From: CAZPAV01 sp964584755
Lineage (GTDB): Bacteria; Actinomycetota; Acidimicrobiia; Spongiisociales; UBA5794
Length of the DNA: 15,763 bases
Assembly (NCBI GenBank): GCA_964584755.1
Contig: CAZPAV010000056.1
Location: 1-15,763 of the forward strand
Direction: 5' to 3'
A model generated the notes under the pieces. It was given only the letters and a program-made list of their open reading frames with translations. It did not search any database and had not been told where the DNA came from. A program made the translations under genes and the position numbers. Positions within the stretch are counted from its first letter, which is position 1; each line of letters begins with the position of its first letter. Below, piece by piece: positions 6,272 to 13,478 of this stretch.

Positions 6272-8341
6272 TCAGAAGACGATGACCAGCACGGCGATCA
6301 CGACGACGCCGGCGAAACCCATGGCTGCGTACTGCTGCACCTTGCCGCTGAAGGAGCGGCGCAGGAGCCCGGCGGAGGCGTTCGTCGCCGCCGCCGAGCC
6401 GTTGAAGAGACCGTCCACGCCGGCGAGGTCGACGGCGTCGACGCCGCGGGCGAAGAGGCGGGCGACGACCGCGCTCCCGTTGACGACGCCGTCGACGACG
6501 TACAGGTCGATCCACAGCACGAGCCGGGCGAGCGGGCCCATGACGGGACGGACGATCCCATCCAGGTAGAGGTCGTCGATGTAGTAGAGGCGCCGGAGGA
6601 CCGGGTAGAGGAGCGGGATCTCGAACCGGTCGCGTGCCCGCTGGCTCTCCCGGTCCGGCAGGAACAGCCGCCAGGCCACGACCACCCCGAGGAGGACGAC
6701 CGCGGTGGATGCCGCGGCGAGGAGCCAGTCGATCCCCTCGGGGTGATGATCCCCCATGAGGAAGACCCGGGCGGCGAGCCAGTGGGCGAACGCCGGGTTG
6801 ACCCCGGGAACGTTGAGGAGCCCCCCGAGGCCGGCGAAGACGGCCAGCCCGACGAGCGGCACCGTCATCACCCGTGGCGACTCGTGCGGGTGGGCGTGAC
6901 CGCGGTACGTCCCGAAGAAGGTCAGGAAGACCGCCCGCCCCATGTAGAACGCGGTGACGAACGCGCCGCCGATGGCGAGCGCGAACACGAACCAGGCCGT
7001 TCCCTCGCCCGTCGTCGCTGCGGTGTGGAGGGAGCCGATGATCTCGTCCTTGGACCAGAACCCGGCGAAGGGGAAGAGCCCGATGAGCGCCAGCGTCCCC
7101 ACGACGAACGTCCAGAACGTGTACGGCATGTACCGTCGCAGCCCGCCCATGTCGCTCATGTCGTTCGAGTGGACCGCGTGGATCGCCGACCCGGCGGCGA
7201 GGAAGAGCAGGGACTTGAAGAAGGCGTGGGTGAAGAGGTGGAACAGGCCCGCGGTGTAGGCGCCGGCGCCCATCGCCGCCACCATGTACCCGAGCTGGCT
7301 CACCGTCGAGTAGGCGAGGACCTTCTTGATGTCGTCCTGGACGAAGGCGAGGAGCCCCATGAAGAACAGCGTGATGCCCCCGATGACGATGATGATGGGG
7401 CGCACCGAGCCGGCGAAGATCCCCGAGGGATCGAGGTAGAAGGGGAACATCCGGCCGAGGAGGTACACGCCGCCGGTCACCATCGTCGCCGCGTGCATGA
7501 GCGCGGAGACCGGGGTGGGGCCCGCCATGGCGTCGGGGAGCCACACGTGGAGGGGGAACTGGGCGCTCTTCCCCATGGCGCCGATGAAGAGCGCCAGCCC
7601 CGCCCAGAACCCGAAACGGGCCAGGCCCGACCCGGGATCGCCGCCGGCGACCACGCCGAGCACGTCGTGGAAGGAGAAGGACCCCACGCTGAGGGCGATG
7701 ATGATGGCGCCGATGAAGAGCCCGGCGTCGGCCACCTTGTTCGTCATGAACGCCTTGTTGGCGGCGTCGACGTTCGCCTCGTCCTCCCAGTAGTGCCCGA
7801 TGAGCAGATACGAGGCCAGCCCGACGATCTCCCACCCGACGATGAGCTGGACGAGGTTGGGAGCGGACACGAGGACGAGCATCCCCCCGGCGAAGAGCGT
7901 GAACGCCGCGAAGAACCAGGTATACCGGACGTCCCCCTCCATATACCCCTTGGCGTACACGAACACGAGGAAACCGACGACGCCGACGAGGAAGTACATC
8001 ATGATGGAGAGGCCGTCGACGACCCACCCCCACTCGACGGCGTAGCCGCCGACGCGGGCCACCTCGATGGTGAACTCCGAGGCGATCCCCCCGGCGGCGT
8101 TGGCGAGGAGCAGCACCGTGCCGTACACCGCCACGAACCCCATCGTGACCACCGCCATGCCCCAACCTCGCAACGGCGAGCGCTTCCCGAAGAAGACGAT
8201 GAGGAAGGGCACGACGAGCGGGACGACCACGACGAGCCAGGCCCACTGGGCGAGCACGCCCCCGTCCCCGGTGTGCGGCGCGACCGCGGCCCCCTCCTCG
8301 GCGAGGAGCCGGACGGCGCTGGGGAGCACGGCGGCGAGCAT
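6272..8341 (-). CDS. nuoL: Complex I subunit L (distal proton-pumping subunit)
   Basis: A 689-residue subunit at the far end of the membrane arm. Family landmarks: Glu171 (GWEIVGLASYLLIGHYW), Lys258 (GKSAQFPLHVWLPDAMAGPTP), the HLFTHAFFKSLLFLAAGS helix (368-385) and Lys431 (GFWSKDEI). The C-terminal portion after about residue 500 carries the lateral-helix region and a last transmembrane segment (VQQYAAMGFAGVVVIAVLV). The start is ATG at 8341, one base after the nuoK stop, with GAGGT seven bases upstream inside nuoK. This gives about 30 extra residues before the first typical helix. A GTG at residue 29 is a possible shorter start. Confidence 0.97.
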   Translation of the reverse strand: MLAAVLPSAVRLLAEEGAAVAPHTGDGGVLAQWAWLVVVVPLVVPFLIVFFGKRSPLRGWGMAVVTMGFVAVYGTVLLLANAAGGIASEFTIEVARVGGYAVEWGWVVDGLSIMMYFLVGVVGFLVFVYAKGYMEGDVRYTWFFAAFTLFAGGMLVLVSAPNLVQLIVGWEIVGLASYLLIGHYWEDEANVDAANKAFMTNKVADAGLFIGAIIIALSVGSFSFHDVLGVVAGGDPGSGLARFGFWAGLALFIGAMGKSAQFPLHVWLPDAMAGPTPVSALMHAATMVTGGVYLLGRMFPFYLDPSGIFAGSVRPIIIVIGGITLFFMGLLAFVQDDIKKVLAYSTVSQLGYMVAAMGAGAYTAGLFHLFTHAFFKSLLFLAAGSAIHAVHSNDMSDMGGLRRYMPYTFWTFVVGTLALIGLFPFAGFWSKDEIIGSLHTAATTGEGTAWFVFALAIGGAFVTAFYMGRAVFLTFFGTYRGHAHPHESPRVMTVPLVGLAVFAGLGGLLNVPGVNPAFAHWLAARVFLMGDHHPEGIDWLLAAASTAVVLLGVVVAWRLFLPDRESQRARDRFEIPLLYPVLRRLYYIDDLYLDGIVRPVMGPLARLVLWIDLYVVDGVVNGSAVVARLFARGVDAVDLAGVDGLFNGSAAATNASAGLLRRSFSGKVQQYAAMGFAGVVVIAVLVIVF

Positions 8342-8342
8342 G

Positions 8343-8648
8343 TCAGTACCTCATGAGATCGAGTTCGTCCACGTCGGCGGAGTGGCGGTTCCGGAAGATC
8401 ATGAGGACGATCGCGATGCCGATCCCCACCTCGGCGGCGGCGATGGCGATGACGAACAGGGTGAGGACCTGTCCCGCGTGCAGCGGGTCGGCGAGGTAGG
8501 CGTCGAACGCGACCAGGTCGATGTTCACCGCGGCGAGCATGACCTCCACCGACGCCAGCACGAGGACCGCGTTGCGTCGCGTGATGACGCCGTAGAGGCC
8601 GATGGCGAACAGGGCGGCACCGAGCACGACGAACTGGGCGATCGTCAT
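8343..8648 (-). CDS. nuoK: Complex I subunit K
   Basis: A 101-residue protein with three predicted membrane helices. The two membrane glutamates of the family are at residues 35 (LASVEVMLAAVN) and 73 (IAAAEVGIGIAI). These are part of the hydrophilic axis that couples quinone chemistry to the pumps. The start is ATG at 8648, with a strong GGAGGAGG about seven bases upstream, and overlaps the nuoJ stop as ATGA. A longer open frame upstream is a shadow of nuoJ and nuoI. Confidence 0.97.
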   Translation of the reverse strand: MTIAQFVVLGAALFAIGLYGVITRRNAVLVLASVEVMLAAVNIDLVAFDAYLADPLHAGQVLTLFVIAIAAAEVGIGIAIVLMIFRNRHSADVDELDLMRY

Positions 8649-9196
8649 CGTCGTTCCTCCTCCGGGGCGTCCTGACGGGCGAGCACGATGGCCCCGATCA
8701 ACGCGGCGAGCAGGACGACGGAGACCACCTCGAAAGGCACCAGGTACCGCTGGAAGATGACGGTGCCGAGGTCCGCGGTTCGGGTCGGCTCCTCGCCGAA
8801 CGGGATGATCGTGGCACCGAAGGCGTCGAGGACCGCCCACCCGATCACCCCGAAGAGGACGAGGGAGAGCAACGCGGCAGGGATCCGGACCCGGGGCGGA
8901 TGGCTGAGCGCCGCGTCGGAGGTGAGGGGAGCCCGGGTGATCATGATGCCGATGAGGAAGAGGATGACGACCGCCCCGATGTAGACGAGGACCACCGTCC
9001 ATCCGACGAACTCGGCGCCGAGCATGATGAAGATGGCGGCGCTCCCGGCGAGGGTAACGACGAGGTACAACACCGCCCGCACCACGTTGCGGCTCGTGAC
9101 GACGAGGAGGGCGGCCACGAGCGTGGGCAGCGCCAGGGCGAGGAACACGTCGTTGGCGACCTCGCGGAACCAGCCGGCGACCGTGACCTCCATCAT
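8645..9196 (-). CDS. nuoJ: Complex I subunit J
   Basis: A 183-residue protein with five predicted membrane helices. The family core AEFVGWTVVLVYIGAVVILF (residues 61-80) contains the flexible helix 3 region near the E-channel. The start is ATG at 9196, overlapping the nuoI stop as ATGA. A second ATG follows at 9193 and is better spaced from the only ribosome-binding-like GGAG, so the protein may be one residue shorter. The C-terminus is charged (QDAPEEERR) and overlaps nuoK by four bases. Confidence 0.95.
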   Translation of the reverse strand: MMEVTVAGWFREVANDVFLALALPTLVAALLVVTSRNVVRAVLYLVVTLAGSAAIFIMLGAEFVGWTVVLVYIGAVVILFLIGIMITRAPLTSDAALSHPPRVRIPAALLSLVLFGVIGWAVLDAFGATIIPFGEEPTRTADLGTVIFQRYLVPFEVVSVVLLAALIGAIVLARQDAPEEERR

Positions 9197-9669
9197 GACT
9201 CCAGCGCGGGGGGCTCGGGAACGGTGCGGAGCCACTCGTCGAGCCGCTCCTTCGGATGGAGCAGGTCGGCGATGTGGTGCTCGCCGTACTCGTACTCCGG
9301 TGACCAGAAGAGGGCGTCGAAGGGACAGACCTCGACGCAGATCCCGCAGTACATGCAGAGGGCGAAGTCGATGTCGAAGCGGTCGAGCTTGGCCCGACTC
9401 CGGGGTCGACCACCGGGTTTCGTCGGCGCGACCTGCTCCTTGTGACCCTCGATGTAGATGCACCAGTCGGGGCACTCTCGGGCGCAGAGCATGCACACCG
9501 TGCACGCCTCGATGTCGAGGGAGATGACCCCGCGAGCCCGGGGGACGGGCACCTCCTTCTCCTCCGGGTAGAAGACCGTCGGCGGTCGGCGCACCATCGC
9601 CCTGAAGGTGGCCCACATCCCCTTCCACAGCCCGACGAAGGGGAAGGCGATGCGCTTGGTGTACGTCAT
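9193..9669 (-). CDS. nuoI: Complex I subunit I, two [4Fe-4S] cluster ferredoxin-like subunit
   Basis: A 158-residue peripheral-arm subunit that passes electrons towards cluster N2 in NuoB. Two CxxCxxCxxxCP motifs are intact: Cys56/59/62/66 (CTVCMLCARECP) and Cys105/108/111/115 (CMYCGICVEVCP). An extra cysteine is at 70. The clusters are separated by a longer, basic linker (residues 77-95, including KPGGRPRSRAKLDRF). The C-terminal part (FDALFWSPEYEYGEHHI) and WCIYIEGHKE match, from memory, the NuoI of the second 11-subunit complex I in actinobacteria. The start is ATG at 9669, sharing one base with the nuoH stop (TGATG). Confidence 0.97.
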   Translation of the reverse strand: MTYTKRIAFPFVGLWKGMWATFRAMVRRPPTVFYPEEKEVPVPRARGVISLDIEACTVCMLCARECPDWCIYIEGHKEQVAPTKPGGRPRSRAKLDRFDIDFALCMYCGICVEVCPFDALFWSPEYEYGEHHIADLLHPKERLDEWLRTVPEPPALES

Positions 9670-10676
9670 CAGAACACCACCTTGAAGATGCCGACGACGA
9701 GGATGTTCGCCAGGGAGAGGGGAATGAGCCAGCGCCAGGCGAGATCCTGGAGCTGATCCTCACGCAGGCGGGGCCAGGTCCAGCGGAACCAGAGCATGAG
9801 GAAGACGATGATCGCCACCTTGCCGAGGAGCACGGCCGGCCCCACGACGTCGAGCGCCCGGGCGGGGATCCCCGGGAACCAGTACCCGCCGAGGTACAGC
9901 GTGGAGGCGACCGCCGCCATCGCCAGCATCGACGCGTACTCCCCGAGGAAGAACATCGTGAACCGCAGCCCCGAGTACTCGGTGAGGTACCCCATCGTGA
10001 GCTCGGACTCGGCGATGGGCATGTCGAAGGGGATCCGGGAGAGCTCGGCCACCGAGGCGACGAGGAAGACGGCGAACCCGAGGAGCTGCCCCTTGAGGAG
10101 GAAGGGGACGCTCACACCGACCCCGCCGAGGGTGAACCACGGCTGGGCCTGCGCGGCCACGATGCCGTTCAGCGACATCGTGCCCGCCTGGACGACGACC
10201 GCCACCACGGCGAGGACGAGCGGGATCTCGTAGGCGAGGAGCTGGGCGGCGGCGCGGAGTCCCCCCATGAGCGAGTACTTGTTCGCCGAGGACCACCCCG
10301 CCATGAGGACCCCGAGGGTGCTGAGGGAGGAGACGGCGAGCAGGTAGAAGGCCCCCAGGTCGAGATCGCGGGCCACGAGTCGAGGTCCGAAGGGGATCAC
10401 CACCCAGGCGGCCAGCGCGGCCATGATGACGACGTACGGCGCGAGGCGGAAGACCCGACGGTCCGCCGCCGCGGGGACGAGGTCCTCCTTCTGGATGAAC
10501 TTCAGACCGTCGGCGAGCGGCTGCGCCCAGCCGTACCGCCCCCCGGCGTAGTAGGGACCGACCCGGCTCTGCATGTGCGCCGAGACCTTGAGCTCCGCGT
10601 AGATGGCGACGAGGGCGCCGGTGAGCATGACTCCCAGCACGAGCACGACCTTGACGAGCAGCACGAGCCAGAACAT
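9669..10676 (-). CDS. nuoH: Complex I subunit H (quinone-site membrane subunit)
   Basis: A 335-residue protein with about eight membrane helices that forms the quinone chamber against NuoB and NuoD. Family landmarks are the SRVGPYYAGG loop (38-46), QPLADGLKFIQKEDLVP (52-68), YSLMGGLRAAAQLLAYEIPL (134-153), EYSGLRFTMFFLGEY (233-247) and the WPRLREDQLQDLAWRWLIP end. The loop usually written ETNRxPFDLPEAE is ELSRIPFDMPIAESE here (211-225), so one acidic residue and the Asn are changed. The start is ATG at 10676. It sits 37 bases after nuoD with no nuoE, nuoF or nuoG between. Confidence 0.96.
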   Translation of the reverse strand: MFWLVLLVKVVLVLGVMLTGALVAIYAELKVSAHMQSRVGPYYAGGRYGWAQPLADGLKFIQKEDLVPAAADRRVFRLAPYVVIMAALAAWVVIPFGPRLVARDLDLGAFYLLAVSSLSTLGVLMAGWSSANKYSLMGGLRAAAQLLAYEIPLVLAVVAVVVQAGTMSLNGIVAAQAQPWFTLGGVGVSVPFLLKGQLLGFAVFLVASVAELSRIPFDMPIAESELTMGYLTEYSGLRFTMFFLGEYASMLAMAAVASTLYLGGYWFPGIPARALDVVGPAVLLGKVAIIVFLMLWFRWTWPRLREDQLQDLAWRWLIPLSLANILVVGIFKVVF

Positions 10677-10713
10677 CAGCGTCCGACCCCCCGGGGCGAG
10701 ACGGCGACCGGCC

Positions 10714-11898
10714 TCATCGGTCGACGTCCCCGAGCACGAAGTCGAGACTCCCCATGATCGCCACGAGGTCGGGGACGAGCGCTCCGCGAAGGAGCCACGG
10801 CAGGATGGAGAGGTTGCTGAAGGAGGTCGACCGGATCTTCACCCGGTACGGGATCCGCCCCCCCTCGGAGACGACGTAGTAGCCGAACTCCCCCTTCGGG
10901 TTCTCGTTCCGCACGTACACCTGCCCCCGGGGGACCTTGAGGACGCGAGGCACCTTCGCCCGTAGGGGTCCGGCGGGGAGCTTCTCGATGGCCTGGAGGA
11001 CGATCCTGGCCGCCTCGCGCGTCTCCTCGAGCCGGCAGATGTAGCGGTCGTAGCAGTCGCCGCCGGGACGCGACACCACCCGAAAGTCGAGCTCCTCGTA
11101 GGGGAGGATCGGCTCGGCACGCCGCAGGTCGTACGCCACACCCGAGGCCCGGAGGTTGGGCCCGGAGAGTCCGTAGGCGAGGGCCTGCGCCGCGGGGATG
11201 ACGCCGATCCCCACGGTACGCGCCTTGATGAGCTCGTTCCCGGCGACGAGGTCGTCCATCTCGTCGCAGACGTGCAGGACCTTCTCCATGGCGGACCGGG
11301 TCTGGGCCAGGAAGCCGGCGGGCAGGTCCTGCGACACCTTCCGCTGTCGGGAGCCTCCCCCCGCGGCGGGCTTCACCCCCCCGACCCGGTTGAAGTTGGG
11401 GTGGAACCGGCCCCCGGTCACGCTCTCGAGCAGGTCGAGGACCCGCTCCCGCTCCCGCAGCGCCCACATGAGGGGCGTGGTCGCCCCCAGCTCGAGGGGG
11501 TAGGAGGAGAGGAAGACGAGATGCGAGGCGATGCGGGCCATCTCGGTGAGGATGAGCCGGATCCACTGGGCGCGCGGGGGCGCCTCGATGCCCATGAGGC
11601 GCTCCACGGCGATGATGAACGGCACCTCGTTGGCGAAGCCGGAGAGCCAGTCGATCCGGTTCACGAGGGCGGTGATCTGCGGATAGCTCCGGACCTCGGC
11701 GAGCTTCTCGTACCCCCGGTGCATGTACCCGATGACCGGTTCGACCTCCTCGATGCGCTCCCCGTCGACCTTGGCGACGAGACGGAGCACGCCGTGGGTG
11801 GAGGGGTGTTGCGGCCCGATGTTCAGCGTCATGTCTGGGGTCTGCAGCTCGACGGCCACCGCGGCCTCGGAACGCAGGAACGTCTCGGGGCCCGTCAC
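10714..11898 (-). CDS. nuoD: Complex I subunit D (49-kDa-type, quinone-reducing)
   Basis: A 394-residue subunit that builds the quinone site next to cluster N2. GPQHPSTHGVLRL (28-40) carries His35, equivalent to bovine His59. HRGYEKL has Arg61, equivalent to bovine Arg85, the NDUFAF7 methylation target. Arg81 matches bovine Arg105. Residue 84 is Trp, where most complexes have the quinone-binding Tyr. A basic insertion of about 13 residues (177-190) interrupts the usual RVGGV-DLP segment. The C-terminus (GSLDFVLGDVDR) is typical. The start is GTG at 11898, overlapping the nuoC stop as GTGA with GGGAGGT eight bases upstream; a longer frame to 11967 is nuoC shadow. Confidence 0.96.
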   Translation of the reverse strand: MTGPETFLRSEAAVAVELQTPDMTLNIGPQHPSTHGVLRLVAKVDGERIEEVEPVIGYMHRGYEKLAEVRSYPQITALVNRIDWLSGFANEVPFIIAVERLMGIEAPPRAQWIRLILTEMARIASHLVFLSSYPLELGATTPLMWALRERERVLDLLESVTGGRFHPNFNRVGGVKPAAGGGSRQRKVSQDLPAGFLAQTRSAMEKVLHVCDEMDDLVAGNELIKARTVGIGVIPAAQALAYGLSGPNLRASGVAYDLRRAEPILPYEELDFRVVSRPGGDCYDRYICRLEETREAARIVLQAIEKLPAGPLRAKVPRVLKVPRGQVYVRNENPKGEFGYYVVSEGGRIPYRVKIRSTSFSNLSILPWLLRGALVPDLVAIMGSLDFVLGDVDR

Positions 11899-12497
11899 GA
11901 CTCGGCACCTCCCGCCTCCGGGTTCTCGGTGCTCGGCTGGGCCTCGACGTCGACCGTTCCCGGCCACGGTTTCACCTCGCGGCTGAGCAGGGGGAACGAC
12001 TTGCGCAGAGGATGGCCCTCGAAGCCGTCGGGGAGGTACAGCTTGGCGAGGTACGGATGGCCCCGGAACTCGATCCCGAACATCTCGTGCGCCTCACGTT
12101 CGTGCCAGGCGGCGCCGCCGAAGAGCGAAACGACGCTGTCGACGACCGGATCCTCCTTCGGGAGGGTGGCGACGAAGTGCGCCGCGGCGGCGGACTCGAC
12201 CGAGGAGAGACGGCACAGGACCTCGAACCGCTCCTCGAGCGCCTCTGGATCCTCCGGCCCCTCGCCCACGGCGACCTCTCTCGACCAGTCGATGGCGGAG
12301 AGCCAGGAGAAGAAGGGGAGCCCCTCCTCGTCGCGGGCCCGCCGCAACGTCTCGACCCACCGCTCCCGTGCCACGAAGATGCGGACCGTGTCGTGCTCCG
12401 CGGCCCACCCCTCGCCGCCGAGCCGGTCGCAGAGCGCCGCGGCGTAGGCGGCGGCCGGCGTGGGGGAGCCTCCTTCCTCAGGCCGGACGTCGCTCAA
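11895..12497 (-). CDS. nuoC: Complex I subunit C (30-kDa-type)
   Basis: A 200-residue peripheral-arm subunit, separate from NuoD rather than fused as in E. coli. The signature WHEREAHEMFGIEFRGHP (131-147) followed by LPDGFEGHPLRKSFPL (155-170) identifies it. The residue usually Asp in LRKDFPL is Ser. The start is uncertain. TTG at 12497 lies inside the nuoB end (20-base overlap) with GGAG five bases upstream. A stronger AGGAGG (12469-12474) just after the nuoB stop is spaced seven bases from an in-frame ACG (12459-12461), which would be a non-standard start. No ATG or GTG fits. Confidence 0.93.
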   Translation of the reverse strand: MSDVRPEEGGSPTPAAAYAAALCDRLGGEGWAAEHDTVRIFVARERWVETLRRARDEEGLPFFSWLSAIDWSREVAVGEGPEDPEALEERFEVLCRLSSVESAAAAHFVATLPKEDPVVDSVVSLFGGAAWHEREAHEMFGIEFRGHPYLAKLYLPDGFEGHPLRKSFPLLSREVKPWPGTVDVEAQPSTENPEAGGAES

Positions 12498-12969
12498 CCT
12501 GGCTCCACTTCTCCTGGACGTCCTCGCCGGCGATCTGCTCCTGGAGGAGGACGATACCCTCGAGGAGGGCCTCCGGTCGGGGCGGGCATCCCGGGACGTA
12601 GACGTCGACCGGGATGATCTGGTCGACGCCCTTGGTGACGGAGTACGAGTCCCAGTACGGGCCCCCGCAGTTGGAGCAGGAGCCCATCGAGATGACGTAC
12701 TTGGGCTCCGGCATCTGGTCGTAGAGTCGCTTCACCGCGGGGGCCATCTTGTCGGTCACCGTGCCGGCGACCACCATGAGGTCCGACTGGCGCGGCGAGG
12801 CGGGGAGCGGGATCACGCCGAAGCGCATGAAGTCGTACCGCGGGCTCGAGACCGCCATCACCTCGATCGCACAACAGGCGAGGCCGAACTGGAAGTACCA
12901 CAGGGAGAACTTCCGGGACCAGTTCAGCAGCCACGAGACCGGCTTGGGGGCGCCGAATCGCTCGATCAC
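12478..12969 (-). CDS. nuoB: Complex I subunit B (cluster N2 carrier)
   Basis: A 163-residue subunit that carries the terminal iron-sulfur cluster N2. The ligands are visible: the tandem Cys32-Cys33 (FGLACCAIEV), Cys98 (SMGSCSNCGG) and Cys128 (YVPGCPPRPEALLEGI). An additional Cys101 is present. The start is GTG at 12969, overlapping the nuoA stop as GTGA; a GTG two codons further upstream is the alternative. The long open frame continuing upstream is a shadow of nuoA. Confidence 0.97.
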   Translation of the reverse strand: MIERFGAPKPVSWLLNWSRKFSLWYFQFGLACCAIEVMAVSSPRYDFMRFGVIPLPASPRQSDLMVVAGTVTDKMAPAVKRLYDQMPEPKYVISMGSCSNCGGPYWDSYSVTKGVDQIIPVDVYVPGCPPRPEALLEGIVLLQEQIAGEDVQEKWSQVERRPA

Positions 12970-13349
12970 TCCCACCGCAGCACTCCCGTGCGGACCGCGT
13001 AGACGAGACCGAGCAGCAGGACGCCGATGAACACCACCATCTCGAAGAGCACGAGCGCCCCGAGTCCCATGGCGGTGAACGACTCCAGTCGGACCGCCCA
13101 GGGGAAGATGAAGACCGCCTCGACGTCGAAGATGAGGAAGAGCAGGGCGAAGACGTAGTAGCGGATGTGGCTCTGGTTCCAGCCCCCGCCGATCGGCTCG
13201 ATCCCGGACTCGTAGACGGTGTCCTTGAACCCTCCCGGCTTCCGGGGGGCGACGACCGCCGAGGCCGCCATCGCCCCGCCGACGAGCGCGGCGGCGACCG
13301 CGAGGAACACGGCCACGGTGATGTAGTCGCCGAAGTACTGGTTCAGCAC
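12966..13349 (-). CDS. nuoA: Complex I subunit A, first gene of the operon
   Basis: A 127-residue protein with three membrane helices, close to the family's usual length. Core motifs are YESGIEPIGG (47-56) and FLIFDVEAVFIFPWAV (71-86). The Cys of the common YECG motif is Ser, as in a number of bacterial NuoA. The start is GTG at 13349, nine bases after GGGG and about 53 bases after the predicted transcription start. Open frame further upstream crosses the promoter and is not coding. Confidence 0.95.
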   Translation of the reverse strand: MLNQYFGDYITVAVFLAVAAALVGGAMAASAVVAPRKPGGFKDTVYESGIEPIGGGWNQSHIRYYVFALLFLIFDVEAVFIFPWAVRLESFTAMGLGALVLFEMVVFIGVLLLGLVYAVRTGVLRWE

Positions 13350-13408
13350 TCGTCGAATCCCCTCGAACGCTCCGTCGCTCCGGCCCGCCGGGGCCGCTCC
13401 GGGCCGCG

Positions 13409-13437
13409 AGTCTAGGGGGTTCCCGGACGGCTCCCAA
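13409..13437 (-). promoter_or_regulatory. Candidate promoter of the nuo operon
   Basis: On the minus strand, TTGGGA (13432-13437) and TAGACT (13409-13414) are separated by exactly 17 bases, a good match to a primary-sigma promoter. Transcription would begin near 13402, leaving a leader of about 53 bases before nuoA. The leader contains short GC-rich inverted repeats (CGGCCC at 13381-13386 with GGGCCG at 13401-13406). I see no recognisable operator. Confidence 0.55.
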
Positions 13438-13466
13438 TTCGTTCCGTCAGGCGGCGTAGGACGCGT

Positions 13467-13472
13467 TAGCGT
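13467..13472 (+). promoter_or_regulatory. Candidate -10 box for a leaderless phosphodiesterase transcript
   Basis: TAGCGT at 13467-13472 fits the actinobacterial TANNNT -10 consensus and ends six bases before the ATG at 13479. Transcription would start at or next to the A of the ATG, giving a leaderless mRNA. This agrees with the lack of a ribosome binding site there. No good -35 box is visible. Confidence 0.4.
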
Positions 13473-13478
13473 GGCCGA

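Noticed and set aside
2898..8356. Plus-strand open frames opposite nuoN, nuoM and nuoL (623, 491 and 726 codons)
   Set aside because: Extremely Glu/Asp/Arg/Gly-rich low-complexity products antisense to clearly conserved nuo genes.
8649..9763. Upstream extension of the nuoK and nuoJ frames
   Set aside because: These are out-of-frame readings of nuoJ, nuoI and nuoH. ATGA overlaps and ribosome sites fix the real starts.
10677..10713. Remnants of nuoE, nuoF or nuoG between nuoD and nuoH
   Set aside because: Only 37 bases are present; no reading frame resembles these genes.
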